64,000 nucleotides of DNA, taken from the NCBI RefSeq assembly GCF_007197735.1, contig NZ_CP041637.1:1302001-1366000 (forward strand), given 5' to 3'. The DNA comes from Formosa sediminum. Its GTDB lineage: Bacteria > Bacteroidota > Bacteroidia > Flavobacteriales > Flavobacteriaceae. The notes beneath the pieces are model-generated. The model ran no database searches. It saw only the letters and a list, made by a program, of their open reading frames with translations, and was not told where the DNA came from. This document shows, in pieces, positions 15,961 to 25,782 of this stretch. Both the position numbers and the translations under genes were made by a program. Each line of letters starts with the position of its first letter. The first letter of the stretch is position 1.

Positions 15961-16581
15961 ATGGAAGCAACACAACAAATCGTAAAAAATGAGATTATTC
16001 AATCGGGTTTAGATCACTCTATGTCTTATCAAGAGTTTAGAGAATTAGTTAAAACATTATCTAAAACAGGAGGAGCAACTGGTCATGAGCAAACGGCAGC
16101 TTTAGTTGGATATACTAAAGTTAATGAAAGTCGCATGAAGCGTTGGGATAAAACTTTAAAAGTGTCAGAAAAAGATACTAAATCTATTCAAGATTTTAAA
16201 GGCGATATTACCTGGTTGGTGATTGCAGAAAGCTGGTGTGGAGATGCTGCACACGTTATGCCTGTAATAAATAAAGTAGCAGAATTAAATGATAATATAA
16301 ACTTAAGGGTTGTATTACGTGACGATCATGATGCATTAATGAATCTTTTTTTAACTAATGGAGGGAAATCAATTCCAAAATTAATTATGATTGACAATAC
16401 AACTGGAGAGGTTGTAAACACATTTGGACCAAGACCTACAATAGCAACAAAACTAGTTGCAGACTATAAAGCGGAACACGGGGTTTTAACAGCAGAATTT
16501 AAAGAATCTTTACAAACTTGGTATAATTTAAATAAGGGGCAAAGTACAATTGCAGATTTAATAGAGCTACTTAAATATTAG
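15961..16581 (+). CDS. Thioredoxin-family protein with a single-cysteine active site
   Basis: The protein (206 residues from 15961) has a thioredoxin fold core from about residue 80, with LVIAESWCGDA (86-96), then VVLRDD and KSIPKLIMID carrying the cis-proline. The usual CxxC is reduced to one cysteine (C93, WCGD), so it cannot act as a classical disulfide oxidoreductase; a thiol-binding or glutathione-linked role is possible. An in-frame ATG at 15952 adds MYY. The gene is divergent from tag and shares a palindromic site with it. Its stop overlaps the convergent TonB-like gene by four bases. Confidence 0.85.
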   Translation: MEATQQIVKNEIIQSGLDHSMSYQEFRELVKTLSKTGGATGHEQTAALVGYTKVNESRMKRWDKTLKVSEKDTKSIQDFKGDITWLVIAESWCGDAAHVMPVINKVAELNDNINLRVVLRDDHDALMNLFLTNGGKSIPKLIMIDNTTGEVVNTFGPRPTIATKLVADYKAEHGVLTAEFKESLQTWYNLNKGQSTIADLIELLKY

Positions 16582-17366
16582 TGTTTCCCTTCAAAATAAA
16601 ATGTTATTGAACCTATTTGAGACGGTTTTGAAGCATCTGGATTAAAACGTGCTTTTTTAGCATACTCTATAGCACTGCTAATTAAGCACTCGTTTTTTGA
16701 TGTAGAAGCATTATTTAAATAGGTGTCTGTTACATCTCCTGCGGCATTTACAGTAATGTTTATAATAATCTTTCCGCTAGCTTCGCATAGATAAATTGGT
16801 GTAGGCAGATATTCATGAGTACGGTCTTTTAAAGAGTAATGCATGCTACTATTCTTATTAACCGATGCATTCATGCCTATTTTTTTACTAGAATTGTTCC
16901 CATTAGAGGCATTAGATTGCTGTTTTTTCTGGGTTCTTTTTTTTAATATACTGTTTACACTATTATAAGCAGATAATTCATCTGTAAGATGATCATTGTC
17001 TGTTAATGCCGTGTTAGTGTTTTCAATGAGTTCCTTAGCTTCTGTAATCTCTTCTGTTTGAGTTAGCCTTGAATTTTCATAGTCTTTTGGAGGAGCTATA
17101 GGGTTGTATGCTTTGGCAAAACGTTTGGAATTGTCTGTTTCATTAAAAGCTTTATTCGTTTCTGCTTTTGCTTGGTCCGACTGTTTTGTAAGTTCTTTTT
17201 GTTCAAGTTTCTTTTCTGTGTCTTGTTCGGGTTGTAAGTCGTAAAAGGTTTCAGAAAGTAAAGTATCGTTTTTTTTAAGCTGTATATTAAAAACAATAAG
17301 TAGCACAGTGCCTGCAATGAGAGCTGTAATTAAAGCTGCTTTATGAGTGTCTGCTAATTTCAACAA
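16578..17366 (-). CDS. TonB C-terminal-like protein
   Basis: The 262 residues contain one N-terminal membrane helix (about 11-27) and a long charged linker rich in K, E, T and N. A C-terminal domain (about 180-262) with GKIIINITVNAAGDV and ARFNPDASKPSQIGSITF matches the TonB_C fold. It could energise outer-membrane receptors, but ExbB/ExbD partners are not adjacent and the linker lacks the usual Pro-Lys repeats. It is the last gene of the minus-strand run that starts with ftsX, 50 bases downstream of truB. Confidence 0.75.
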   Translation of the reverse strand: MLKLADTHKAALITALIAGTVLLIVFNIQLKKNDTLLSETFYDLQPEQDTEKKLEQKELTKQSDQAKAETNKAFNETDNSKRFAKAYNPIAPPKDYENSRLTQTEEITEAKELIENTNTALTDNDHLTDELSAYNSVNSILKKRTQKKQQSNASNGNNSSKKIGMNASVNKNSSMHYSLKDRTHEYLPTPIYLCEASGKIIINITVNAAGDVTDTYLNNASTSKNECLISSAIEYAKKARFNPDASKPSQIGSITFYFEGKH

Positions 17367-17416
17367 AGTAGGTGTTATTGTAAATAGAAAAACTAATATA
17401 CGTTTTTTCTTTAGTC

Positions 17417-18112
17417 TTAGTCTTTTAATTGAGCTATAAACTGTTCAGGACTTACCGCATCTTTAACTTTAAAATCGCCAATTCTTGTACGGCACAGTTC
17501 AGCTAAGTGTGCTCCAGAATTTAAAGCTTTACCAAAATCGTTAGCCAAAGAACGTATGTAAGTGCCTTTGCTACAAATTACTCTAAATTCGACTTTCGTA
17601 TCAGAGATATTGGTAATTTCAAATTCAGTAATTTGAATGGTTCTGGGTTTTATATCTACCGCAACACCAGCTCGAGCTAATTCGTACATACGTTTACCAT
17701 CTTTTTTAATGGCAGAAAATACGGGCGGATATTGTTGTATCTCGCCAATAAATTGTTGTGTTGTAGCGTGAATTAATTCAGGTGTAATGTGAGCTGTAGG
17801 AAAGGTTTCGTTTATTTCGGTTTCTAAATCAAAAGAAGGTGTTGTGCTTCCTAATACAATAGTACCAGTGTATTCTTTTATCTGCCCTTGAAAAGTGTCT
17901 ATTTGCTTAGTCATTTTACCCGTGCAAATCACTAATAATCCAGTAGCTAACGGGTCTAACGTGCCGGCATGACCAACTTTTATTTTTTTTATATTAAACG
18001 CCTGACGGATTTCCCAACGCAGTTTATTTACCGCCTGAAACGACGTCCAGTGTAATGGTTTGTCTATTAGTAATACTTGTCCGTCTATGTAATCGTCTAG
18101 TGTTTTCTTCAT
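17417..18112 (-). CDS. truB: tRNA pseudouridine(55) synthase
   Basis: TruB converts U55 in the T-loop of tRNAs to pseudouridine. The catalytic aspartate is D53 in GHAGTLDPLATGLL (48-61). The substrate-binding segments QYPPVFSAIKKDGKRMYELA and RVICSKGTYIRSLANDFG are present. Length (231) is at the short end because the C-terminal PUA-like region is reduced. It starts one base after the uppP stop, indicating a shared transcript. Confidence 0.97.
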   Translation of the reverse strand: MKKTLDDYIDGQVLLIDKPLHWTSFQAVNKLRWEIRQAFNIKKIKVGHAGTLDPLATGLLVICTGKMTKQIDTFQGQIKEYTGTIVLGSTTPSFDLETEINETFPTAHITPELIHATTQQFIGEIQQYPPVFSAIKKDGKRMYELARAGVAVDIKPRTIQITEFEITNISDTKVEFRVICSKGTYIRSLANDFGKALNSGAHLAELCRTRIGDFKVKDAVSPEQFIAQLKD

Positions 18113-18113
18113 A

Positions 18114-18908
18114 TTAATTTAAAACTGTATATCCAATGGCAATACACCCTACAATAGCACAATAAATAGCAAAATATGATAATTTACTTTTTTTAACTAA
18201 CGAAATCATCCAAGTACAAGCAAAAAGCCCACATATAAAAGCTGCTACAAAACCAGCAGAAAGTGCTGTAATGTTTGTGCTTTCTAAATTTAATTCTCCT
18301 CCTAAAATGTCTTTAGCGATTTTTCCGAAGATTAATGGTACAACCATTAAAAACGAAAAACGTGCGGCTTTAGTTTTGTCGTTTCCGAGTAAAACAGAAG
18401 TCGAAATTGTAGCTCCAGATCTTGAAATACCCGGAAGCATGGCAATTGCTTGAGAAATTCCAATAATAAACGCATTCATAAAAGTTACCGGTTTACCAGT
18501 GTCTTTAGCTTTGTCTGCTAAGAATAGTAATACAGCAGTAATTAGTAACATAGCGCCTACTAAAAGTAAGTTTCCGCCAAAAAGCGCCTCTAATTGTTCT
18601 TCAAAAAATAAACCAATAATTACCGCTGGTAGCATTGAAAGTGCAATTTTAGCAATGAATTGTAAATCTTCGTTCCACTCAAATTTTAAAGCACCTTTAA
18701 TAAGCTCAAAAATATCTTTTCTAAAGATAACCATGGTACTTAAAGCTGTAGCAAAATGTAGTACAACAGTAAAAAGTAAGCTTTCTTCTGGTACAGAATG
18801 GTCGCCCAATATGGCTTTACCAATTTCTAAATGTCCACTAGAGGATACTGGTAAAAATTCGGTAAGCCCTTGAATAATGCCAAGGATAATTGCATCTATA
18901 GTTTCCAT
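18114..18908 (-). CDS. uppP: Undecaprenyl-diphosphatase
   Basis: This inner-membrane enzyme removes a phosphate from undecaprenyl diphosphate, recycling the lipid carrier for peptidoglycan and other surface polymers. The diagnostic motifs are GLTEFLPVSSSGHLEIG near 14-30 and PGISRSGATISTSVLLG near 158-174, within about eight hydrophobic segments in 264 residues. Its start overlaps the DUF3098 stop by one base, so the two are coupled. Confidence 0.97.
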   Translation of the reverse strand: METIDAIILGIIQGLTEFLPVSSSGHLEIGKAILGDHSVPEESLLFTVVLHFATALSTMVIFRKDIFELIKGALKFEWNEDLQFIAKIALSMLPAVIIGLFFEEQLEALFGGNLLLVGAMLLITAVLLFLADKAKDTGKPVTFMNAFIIGISQAIAMLPGISRSGATISTSVLLGNDKTKAARFSFLMVVPLIFGKIAKDILGGELNLESTNITALSAGFVAAFICGLFACTWMISLVKKSKLSYFAIYCAIVGCIAIGYTVLN

Positions 18909-19162
18909 TATTTTTTATTCGGATTTAAAAGTATAGCATAAATCTGAATCCCGAAACCGATAAGGACTAGTGTTGGTGCAAGTCTAATACGTCTAAAACT
19001 AAAAATATCTGGACTAAATACGTTAGGGTCGTCACTACCTCCACCAGACATTAAAATAAATCCTAAAGCAATTACACCTAATCCAATAAGCATAAATTTA
19101 TAGTTTTTCTTTCCAAAGATAAATTCGTTTTCAGAAAGTTTTTTTTGTTTTTGTTCTCCCAT
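18908..19162 (-). CDS. DUF3098 small membrane protein
   Basis: The 84-residue protein has a charged N-terminus and two hydrophobic segments (about 25-42 and 60-78) joined by a loop with GGGSDDPNVFSPDIFSFRR. This matches DUF3098, found in Bacteroidota between ftsX and uppP. A role in cell division or envelope assembly is suggested only by that conserved order. Confidence 0.85.
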   Translation of the reverse strand: MGEQKQKKLSENEFIFGKKNYKFMLIGLGVIALGFILMSGGGSDDPNVFSPDIFSFRRIRLAPTLVLIGFGIQIYAILLNPNKK

Positions 19163-19245
19163 ATCTATTTGTAATTAAGCTTTAAACAGAAAGCTTTGCA
19201 AATTAAAGGTTTTATTTAGAAAGAGTTCTTAAAGTGGTTTTAAAA

Positions 19246-19890
19246 TTACTCTAATATCACAGTATCTAAAATGTTATGTAAAGCTGCTTTTTCTTGGTCG
19301 TTGGTATACGATAAGATAAAAGATATACTAAATCCATAACGTACTAAGCAGTAAAATTCTTGTTGTACATTATATGCCCCAAATGTAGCTTTAGCCCTTA
19401 AAACGTCGAAGGTTTCACCTCCAAGTTTTTTAGTGTCTAGAGTTTCTTCAAATTGATATTGTGCAGGGGTTTGCTTTAATAATTCTTTAGAATTAAATAA
19501 ATAATCACGACCACGTTTTACAGTTGGTGTTCCAGAAACATTCTCTGCAACAACAGATAAAGATGCATTATAACTTTGAGTAGATTTTAAAGGGTGCTTA
19601 AATAATGAAAACAAATACGCCGTATTAACTTGAGATGCTTTTAGGATGGAACCCATTTTGGTGTTTTCTCTAGCCAAATATTTTTCACCTTTATCTGTAA
19701 TTGCCTTTATGTTGTGTTTAGATTGTTGTGTCCAATCTTCTGGATATTGAAAAGATAGTCCAAAATACGGATTGGTGTATGTATAGTCTTTGGTCTCCCC
19801 AAAATCAAAATCTTCTGGTAGGTTTTTAACTTCTTTTTTACAGCTTAATACGCATAAAAAGAGAAGCGTATAACATAAGGATTTTATCAT
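19246..19890 (-). CDS. Lipoprotein of unknown function
   Basis: The signal peptide ends in a lipobox (LCVLSC, Cys at 17), so the mature protein is membrane-anchored, probably in the periplasm or outer membrane. The rest (214 residues in all) contains NPYFGLSFQYPEDW near 41-54, a start seen in PsbP-like domains, with no recognisable catalytic motif. It lies one base after ftsX and before DUF3098, so it probably belongs to the division/envelope operon. I do not recognise a specific family. Confidence 0.75.
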   Translation of the reverse strand: MIKSLCYTLLFLCVLSCKKEVKNLPEDFDFGETKDYTYTNPYFGLSFQYPEDWTQQSKHNIKAITDKGEKYLARENTKMGSILKASQVNTAYLFSLFKHPLKSTQSYNASLSVVAENVSGTPTVKRGRDYLFNSKELLKQTPAQYQFEETLDTKKLGGETFDVLRAKATFGAYNVQQEFYCLVRYGFSISFILSYTNDQEKAALHNILDTVILE

Positions 19891-19891
19891 A

Positions 19892-20770
19892 TTAATAGTA
19901 GAGTTGATCTGTTTTTAAATTTAAGAAACGTTGAGTCGCAATAAATGTACTAATCCACGTAATTACTATACCTAAAATAAATATGGTTACAAACAAGCCA
20001 CCAATAAGAATCGGGTTATTTAGTAATTCTAAATCTGGGAAGGTTTTATTTAAATAATAAAAAACTATAGCCATACCAATTAAAGCTAAAACCGCACCAA
20101 TAATGCCAAGTTTTACACTCTTCCAAACAAAAGGGCGTCTTATAAAATGCTTAGTAGCACCAACCATTTGCATGGTTTTAATGGTAAAGCGTTTTGAGTA
20201 TACAGAAAGTCTGATCGAACTGTTAATTAATAATACAGCTATTAATGTAAAAATACCGCTTACTACTAAAATCCAGAAACTAATGCGTTTTACATTTTCA
20301 TTCATTAATGTCACCAAATCGTTATCGTAGCGTACTTCGTCCACAAATGTTTTAGATAGCGCTTCATCAGATATTGTTTTTAAATGTTCTGAGGTTACAT
20401 AATCGGCTTTTAAGTGTACATCTATAGAGTTTTGTAAGGGATTAAAGCCTAAAAAGTTCATAAAATCTTCACCGTTTTCAGCTTTCATAAATTCTGCAGC
20501 TTGCTCCTTAGATACATATTCGGTAGTCTTAACATAATCGGCCATAGTTAGGCTTTTTTCAAGCTGTTTGGTTTCCACCTCTTTGGCAGTATCTTTTAAA
20601 TAAATAGTTACCACAACTTGCTCCTTAAAATGGTCGGCAAGTTTTTTGGTGTTCAGTACAAGCATACCTAGTAAACCAAGTAAAAATAATACTAAAGCAA
20701 TACTCAATACCACAGAAAAATAAGACGATATTAATCGGCGTTTTTGATAGTTTTCAAAAGATGAGCTCAT
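19892..20770 (-). CDS. ftsX: Cell division protein FtsX
   Basis: FtsX is the permease-like partner of the ATPase FtsE and activates peptidoglycan hydrolases at the septum. The 292 residues show the expected layout: a cytoplasmic N-terminus, a first membrane segment (about 17-38) and an extracytoplasmic domain (about 40-165) containing VVVTIYLKDTAKEVE. Three C-terminal membrane segments follow, with NSSIRLSVYSKRFTIKTMQ between the first two. ftsE is not adjacent, as is usual in Bacteroidota. It is the first gene of the minus-strand operon. Confidence 0.95.
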   Translation of the reverse strand: MSSSFENYQKRRLISSYFSVVLSIALVLFLLGLLGMLVLNTKKLADHFKEQVVVTIYLKDTAKEVETKQLEKSLTMADYVKTTEYVSKEQAAEFMKAENGEDFMNFLGFNPLQNSIDVHLKADYVTSEHLKTISDEALSKTFVDEVRYDNDLVTLMNENVKRISFWILVVSGIFTLIAVLLINSSIRLSVYSKRFTIKTMQMVGATKHFIRRPFVWKSVKLGIIGAVLALIGMAIVFYYLNKTFPDLELLNNPILIGGLFVTIFILGIVITWISTFIATQRFLNLKTDQLYY

Positions 20771-20861
20771 ATAAGGTGTAAATTTGTTTGTAAAAATATA
20801 AAAGAAATCTATTTCCTTTAGGATAACAACGTTTAAACTTTCAACATTGTTATATTAAGCT

Positions 20862-20869
20862 TAAATTTG
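20862..20869 (+). promoter_or_regulatory. Candidate -7 box of leuS
   Basis: TAAATTTG matches TAnnTTTG and lies 35 bases before the leuS ATG. The nearest TTG (20847-20849) is only 12 bases upstream, so the -33 half is unsupported. Confidence 0.4.
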
Positions 20870-20896
20870 CGGCTTTATTAAGCCGAATTCACAAAG

Positions 20897-23725
20897 ATGA
20901 CTTATAATTTTAACGACATAGAAGCCAAATGGCAAAAATATTGGGCAGAACACAAAACGTTTCAAGCCAAAAATCAATCTGAAAAACCTAAATATTATGT
21001 ACTCGACATGTTTCCTTATCCTTCGGGAGCAGGATTGCACGTAGGGCATCCGTTAGGATATATTGCTTCAGATATTTATGCCCGTTATAAACGTCATAAA
21101 GGGTTTAATGTATTGCACCCACAAGGTTACGATAGCTTTGGTTTACCGGCAGAGCAATATGCCATACAAACAGGGCAGCACCCTGCAATTACTACCGAGA
21201 CTAATATTGCAACCTACCGTAGACAATTAGATAAGATTGGATTTTCGTTCGATTGGTCTCGCGAAGTGCGTACCTCGAATCCGGAATATTATAAATGGAC
21301 ACAATGGATTTTTATTCAGTTGTTCAATTCTTGGTTTAATAACGATACTGCTAAAGCCGAAGCAATTTCAACTTTAGAAACTCTTTTTTCTAAAGAAGGT
21401 AATGCTACTGTAAATGCGGTATGCGACGATAATGTTGAAGCGTTTACAGCAGAAGATTGGAACGGATTTTCTGCAGATAAAAAACAAGCTGTTTTATTAC
21501 AATACCGTTTAACCTATTTGGCAGAAACTGAAGTAAATTGGTGCCCAGAATTAGGAACCGTTTTAGCAAACGACGAGATTGTAAATGGCGTGTCTGAGCG
21601 TGGAGGATATCCTGTAATTCGAAAAAAAATGACCCAATGGAGCATGCGTATTTCTGCTTATGCAGAGCGTTTACTTCAAGGCTTAAATGATATTGACTGG
21701 ACGGATTCGTTGAAAGAAAGTCAGCGCAACTGGATTGGAAAATCGGTTGGTGCTTCGGTAACCTTTAATGTAAAAGGCTACGACGATAAAATTGAGGTAT
21801 TTACTACACGTCCCGATACGATTTTTGGTGTGAGTTTCATGACCTTGGCACCAGAGCACGAATTGGTGTCTAAAATTGTAACGGCCGACCAAAAAGAGGC
21901 TGTAGAAGCTTATATTGAAAAAACAGCTAAACGTAGCGAGCGCGAGCGTATGGCCGATGTAAAAACCATTTCGGGTGTGTTTACAGGAGCCTATGCCGAG
22001 CATCCGTTTACTAAAGAACCTATTGCGATTTGGATTGGAGATTACGTGTTAGCGAGCTACGGTACAGGAGCTGTTATGGCGGTACCTTGTGGTGACCAAC
22101 GTGATTACGATTTCGCAAAACATTTTGATATCGCTATTCCAAATATTTTTGAAGGCGTAGATATTTCTGAAGCTGCTTTCGGGGAAAAAGGAAACACAAA
22201 ACTTACAAATAGTGATTTTTTAAACGGATTGGCGTATAAAGAAGCAACCAAAAAAGTAATTGCCGAATTAGAATCACTTGGGCAAGGAGAAGGAAAAACA
22301 AACTACCGTTTACGCGATGCCGTGTTTAGTCGTCAGCGCTATTGGGGAGAGCCATTTCCGGTGTATTATGTAAATGGAAAACCACAAATGATTGCAACCG
22401 AACATTTACCAATTCGTTTGCCAGAAGTAGAAAAATATTTACCAACCGAAACCGGAGAGCCACCTTTAGGTCGTGCCGATGTTTGGGCTTGGTGTACAGA
22501 AACTCATACCGTTGTTAGCAACGAAAACATAAATAATACCACTGTATTTCCATTAGAGTTAAACACTATGCCAGGTTGGGCGGGAAGCTCTTGGTATTTC
22601 TTCCGTTATATGGAAGAAGCGTCTAAACGCGGCGATGCCTTTGCTAGCGAAGAGGCGCTTAACTATTGGGAAAGCGTTGATTTATATATTGGTGGTAGCG
22701 AACATGCCACTGGGCATTTATTGTATTCTCGTTTCTGGGTGAAATTTTTAAAAGACCGCGGATTTGTAAATATTGAAGAACCTTTTAAAAAGCTGATTAA
22801 CCAAGGGATGATTTTGGGGACTAGTGCTTTTGTATATCGTGAAGAAGGAACAAATACTTACCTTTCTCATGGTTTAATTGAAGGAAAAAAGGTGACGCCT
22901 ATACATGTAAAAGTACAATATGTAAATGCTTCAGATGAATTAGATATTGATGGATTAAAAACTGATGGTGAATTTGGAGAAGATTTTAAAGATGCTGAAT
23001 TTATTTTAGAAGATGATGTGTACAAAGTAGGTCGCGAAGTCGAAAAAATGTCGAAATCTAAATACAATGTGGTTAACCCAGACCAGATTTGTGTGGATTA
23101 CGGCGCAGATAGTTTAAGACTTTACGAAATGTTCTTAGGGCCATTAGAGCAAGCGAAACCTTGGAATACAGCCGGAATTACAGGAGTAGATGGATTCCTT
23201 AAAAAAGTTTGGAAGCTATATGTTGGTGAAGATGGTTTAAATGTAACTGATGTAGAGCCAACAAAAGACAACCTTAAAACGCTTCATAAAACCATTAAAA
23301 AGGTACAAGAAGACATCGAGAATTTCTCTTTTAATACGTCGGTATCTACGTTTATGATTGCGGTAAACGAGTTTAATGCACAAAAATGTGTAAGTAAATC
23401 GGTATTAGAGCCGTTTTTAATCTTGTTATCGCCTTATGCGCCACATATTGCAGAAGAATTATGGAGTCAGTTAGGGAATTCAGAATCTATTTCTGAAGCA
23501 CCTTTCCCAGAGTTTGATGCGAGTCAGTTGGTAGAGAGTAGTAAAGTATACCCTATATCTTTTAACGGGAAAATGCGTTTCACTCTAGAGTTATCTCTAG
23601 ATTTATCTAAAGACGAATTAGAGAAAATAGTAATGGCTCACGAGAAAACCCAAGAGCAATTACAAGGGCGTACTCCTAAAAAGGTAATTGTAGTGCCAGG
23701 AAAAATTATAAATATTGTTGGGTAA
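20897..23725 (+). CDS. leuS: Leucyl-tRNA synthetase
   Basis: This class I synthetase charges tRNA-Leu. The HIGH-type signature PSGAGLHVGH lies at 42-51 and the KMSKS loop near residue 717. Between them are the editing domain and the conserved GTGAVMAVPCGDQRDYDFA and MPGWAGSSWYFFRYM segments. At 942 residues it is longer than many bacterial LeuRS (about 860); the extra lies partly in an insertion before KMSKS (about 650-710), a pattern I associate with Bacteroidota. It is monocistronic and followed by a very strong terminator. Confidence 0.98.
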   Translation: MTYNFNDIEAKWQKYWAEHKTFQAKNQSEKPKYYVLDMFPYPSGAGLHVGHPLGYIASDIYARYKRHKGFNVLHPQGYDSFGLPAEQYAIQTGQHPAITTETNIATYRRQLDKIGFSFDWSREVRTSNPEYYKWTQWIFIQLFNSWFNNDTAKAEAISTLETLFSKEGNATVNAVCDDNVEAFTAEDWNGFSADKKQAVLLQYRLTYLAETEVNWCPELGTVLANDEIVNGVSERGGYPVIRKKMTQWSMRISAYAERLLQGLNDIDWTDSLKESQRNWIGKSVGASVTFNVKGYDDKIEVFTTRPDTIFGVSFMTLAPEHELVSKIVTADQKEAVEAYIEKTAKRSERERMADVKTISGVFTGAYAEHPFTKEPIAIWIGDYVLASYGTGAVMAVPCGDQRDYDFAKHFDIAIPNIFEGVDISEAAFGEKGNTKLTNSDFLNGLAYKEATKKVIAELESLGQGEGKTNYRLRDAVFSRQRYWGEPFPVYYVNGKPQMIATEHLPIRLPEVEKYLPTETGEPPLGRADVWAWCTETHTVVSNENINNTTVFPLELNTMPGWAGSSWYFFRYMEEASKRGDAFASEEALNYWESVDLYIGGSEHATGHLLYSRFWVKFLKDRGFVNIEEPFKKLINQGMILGTSAFVYREEGTNTYLSHGLIEGKKVTPIHVKVQYVNASDELDIDGLKTDGEFGEDFKDAEFILEDDVYKVGREVEKMSKSKYNVVNPDQICVDYGADSLRLYEMFLGPLEQAKPWNTAGITGVDGFLKKVWKLYVGEDGLNVTDVEPTKDNLKTLHKTIKKVQEDIENFSFNTSVSTFMIAVNEFNAQKCVSKSVLEPFLILLSPYAPHIAEELWSQLGNSESISEAPFPEFDASQLVESSKVYPISFNGKMRFTLELSLDLSKDELEKIVMAHEKTQEQLQGRTPKKVIVVPGKIINIVG

Positions 23726-23742
23726 ATTTAAATTATCTTATT

Positions 23743-23781
23743 AAAAAATAAGGGTTAAAAAGTTTTTAACCCTTATTTTTT
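23743..23781 (+). terminator. Terminator of leuS
   Basis: A perfect palindrome with arms AAAAAATAAGGGTTAAAAA and TTTTTAACCCTTATTTTTT ends in T6. It is the longest perfect stem in the window after the inverted repeat before pckA. Confidence 0.95.
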
Positions 23782-23832
23782 AAGGGGTCAATGTTGTAAA
23801 TGTGTAAATATTTTAACTTGACCCTTCTTTTT
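23782..23832 (+). terminator. Second, tandem terminator downstream of leuS
   Basis: AAGGGGTCAA (23782-23791) pairs with TTGACCCTT (23818-23826) with one bulged G, and T6 follows at 23828-23833. It lies back-to-back with the first terminator and before ald. Confidence 0.6.
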
Positions 23833-23884
23833 TATGGGGGTCTCGATAAAAAATACGAATTTTGGGTGATAAAATATATTTATC

Positions 23885-24988
23885 ATGAAAATTGGTGTTC
23901 CAAAAGAAATTAAAAACAACGAGAATCGCGTAGGGATGACTCCGGCAGGAGTTTTCGAATTAGTTAATCAAGGTCATACCGTTTATGTGCAATCTACAGC
24001 GGGAGAAGGTAGTGGTTTTTTTGATGAGGTGTATCAGGAAGCTGGCGCCATCATTTTAGAAACTATTCAAGATGTTTATCAGTCTAGCGATATGATAGTT
24101 AAAGTGAAAGAACCTATACAAGAAGAATATGATTTAATTCAGCCCAATCAAATCGTATTTACCTATTTTCATTTTGCGTCTAGTGAAGCATTAACCTTAG
24201 CGATGTTAAAAAGTAATGCGGTTTGTATTGCTTATGAGACTGTTGAAGATGAAGATGGAACCTTGCCTTTACTAACACCAATGTCTGAAGTTGCAGGTAG
24301 AATGGCCATTCAGCAAGGAGCTAAATATTTAGAAAAACCTATTAAAGGTCGTGGTATCTTATTAGGTGGTGTACCTGGTGTTACACCCGGAAAAGTGTTA
24401 ATTTTGGGTGCTGGAGTTGTAGGCGTACAAGCCGCCAAAATGGCCGCTGGATTAGGCGCACATGTAACCATTATGGATGTTAATATGAAACGTTTACGCT
24501 ACGTTAACGATATTATGCCAAGCCATGTGGTAACCGAATATTCTAGTGTATATAATATTAAAAAACACATTCAAACACACGATTTAATTATTGGAGGTGT
24601 GCTTCTAAAAGGAGGTAAAGCACCTAAATTAATTACAAGAGCAATGTTAAAAGATATGCGACCAGGAACGGTGTTGGTTGATGTCGCTGTAGACCAGGGT
24701 GGATGCATGGAAACGACTAAAGCAACGACGCACGAAGACCCAACTTTTATAATAGATGATATTGTACACTATTGTGTTGCAAATATGCCGGGCGCTGTAC
24801 CTTATACATCTACTTTAGCATTAACAAATGTAACTTTACCTTATGTATTAAAATTAGCTAATAAGGGATGGGAAAAAGCTTGTGCCGAAGATGCATCTTT
24901 AGCGTACGGATTAAACATTGTAAATGGTAAAATTGTATACAAAGAAATTACAGAAGCGTTTGAATGGGGTGTAGAATATTATGCTTAA
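23885..24988 (+). CDS. ald: Alanine dehydrogenase
   Basis: The NAD-dependent enzyme interconverts L-alanine and pyruvate plus ammonia. It opens with the family signature MKIGVPKEIKNNENRVGMTP and has LILGAGVVGVQAAKMAAGLG as the Rossmann motif near residue 175. VDVAVDQGGCMETTKATTH follows near 262. The length (367) is typical of Ald, not of the longer PntA transhydrogenase subunit, which it resembles in the N-terminal part. It appears monocistronic. Confidence 0.97.
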   Translation: MKIGVPKEIKNNENRVGMTPAGVFELVNQGHTVYVQSTAGEGSGFFDEVYQEAGAIILETIQDVYQSSDMIVKVKEPIQEEYDLIQPNQIVFTYFHFASSEALTLAMLKSNAVCIAYETVEDEDGTLPLLTPMSEVAGRMAIQQGAKYLEKPIKGRGILLGGVPGVTPGKVLILGAGVVGVQAAKMAAGLGAHVTIMDVNMKRLRYVNDIMPSHVVTEYSSVYNIKKHIQTHDLIIGGVLLKGGKAPKLITRAMLKDMRPGTVLVDVAVDQGGCMETTKATTHEDPTFIIDDIVHYCVANMPGAVPYTSTLALTNVTLPYVLKLANKGWEKACAEDASLAYGLNIVNGKIVYKEITEAFEWGVEYYA

Positions 24989-25066
24989 GCCCTGACAAAA
25001 TTTCTTAATTTTAATTTGGCTTATTATTTGCTATATTATAGTAAATTTAATCATAAAAATTAAAAG

Positions 25067-25762
25067 ATGTATACATATTATATCCTTATAGGAGCTATTG
25101 CCTTAGTAAGTTGGTTGGTGAGTAATAAGCTTAAATCTAAATTTAAGACCTACTCTAAAGTACATTTAAGAAATGGCATGACTGGTAAAGAAATTGCTGA
25201 AAAAATGCTAGCGGATAATGGTATTCGCGATGTTCGAGTTATTTCTACCCCAGGACAATTAACAGACCATTACAATCCAGCAAACAAAACGGTAAATTTA
25301 AGCGAGTCGGTGTATTTACATGCTAATGCCGCGGCAGCAGCTGTTGCAGCTCACGAATGTGGTCATGCAGTTCAGCATGCTCAAGCATATAGTTGGTTAA
25401 CTATGCGCTCTCAATTAGTTCCAGCTGTTAATATATTTTCTAAAATGTCACAATGGTTGGTATTTGGAGGTTTAGTTTTAGGAGCTGCCTCTGGTGCAGG
25501 TATAGGGTTTTGGGTGTCTATTGTAGGTTTATTAATGATGGGTATTGCAACTCTATTTAGTTTTATAACGTTACCAGTAGAATATGATGCGAGTAATAGA
25601 GCTTTGGCTTGGTTAAAAAATAAAAATATGCTTGCTCCTAATGAATATGATGGTGCAGAAGATGCTCTTAAATGGGCTGCAAGAACATATTTAGTAGCTG
25701 CTTTAGGTGCTTTAGCCTCTTTATTATATTGGGCCATGCAAATTTTAGGAAACAGAAATTAA
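25067..25762 (+). CDS. Membrane-anchored neutral zinc metallopeptidase (YugP family)
   Basis: The 231-residue protein has an N-terminal membrane helix (about 3-20), the zinc motif HECGH at 96-100 within AAVAAHECGHAVQHA, and two further hydrophobic segments (about 130-170). A polar segment, PVEYDASNRALAWL, follows. This matches the YugP family of putative membrane peptidases. The substrate is unknown. The start is ATG with an A-rich leader, and a bidirectional terminator follows. Confidence 0.92.
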   Translation: MYTYYILIGAIALVSWLVSNKLKSKFKTYSKVHLRNGMTGKEIAEKMLADNGIRDVRVISTPGQLTDHYNPANKTVNLSESVYLHANAAAAAVAAHECGHAVQHAQAYSWLTMRSQLVPAVNIFSKMSQWLVFGGLVLGAASGAGIGFWVSIVGLLMMGIATLFSFITLPVEYDASNRALAWLKNKNMLAPNEYDGAEDALKWAARTYLVAALGALASLLYWAMQILGNRN

Positions 25763-25782
25763 ATATTAAAGTACTAATAATA

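Noticed and set aside
21683-22003. 106-codon minus-strand frame inside leuS
   Set aside because: Antisense to a conserved synthetase domain, Cys/His/Phe-rich composition without motifs; a shadow of leuS.
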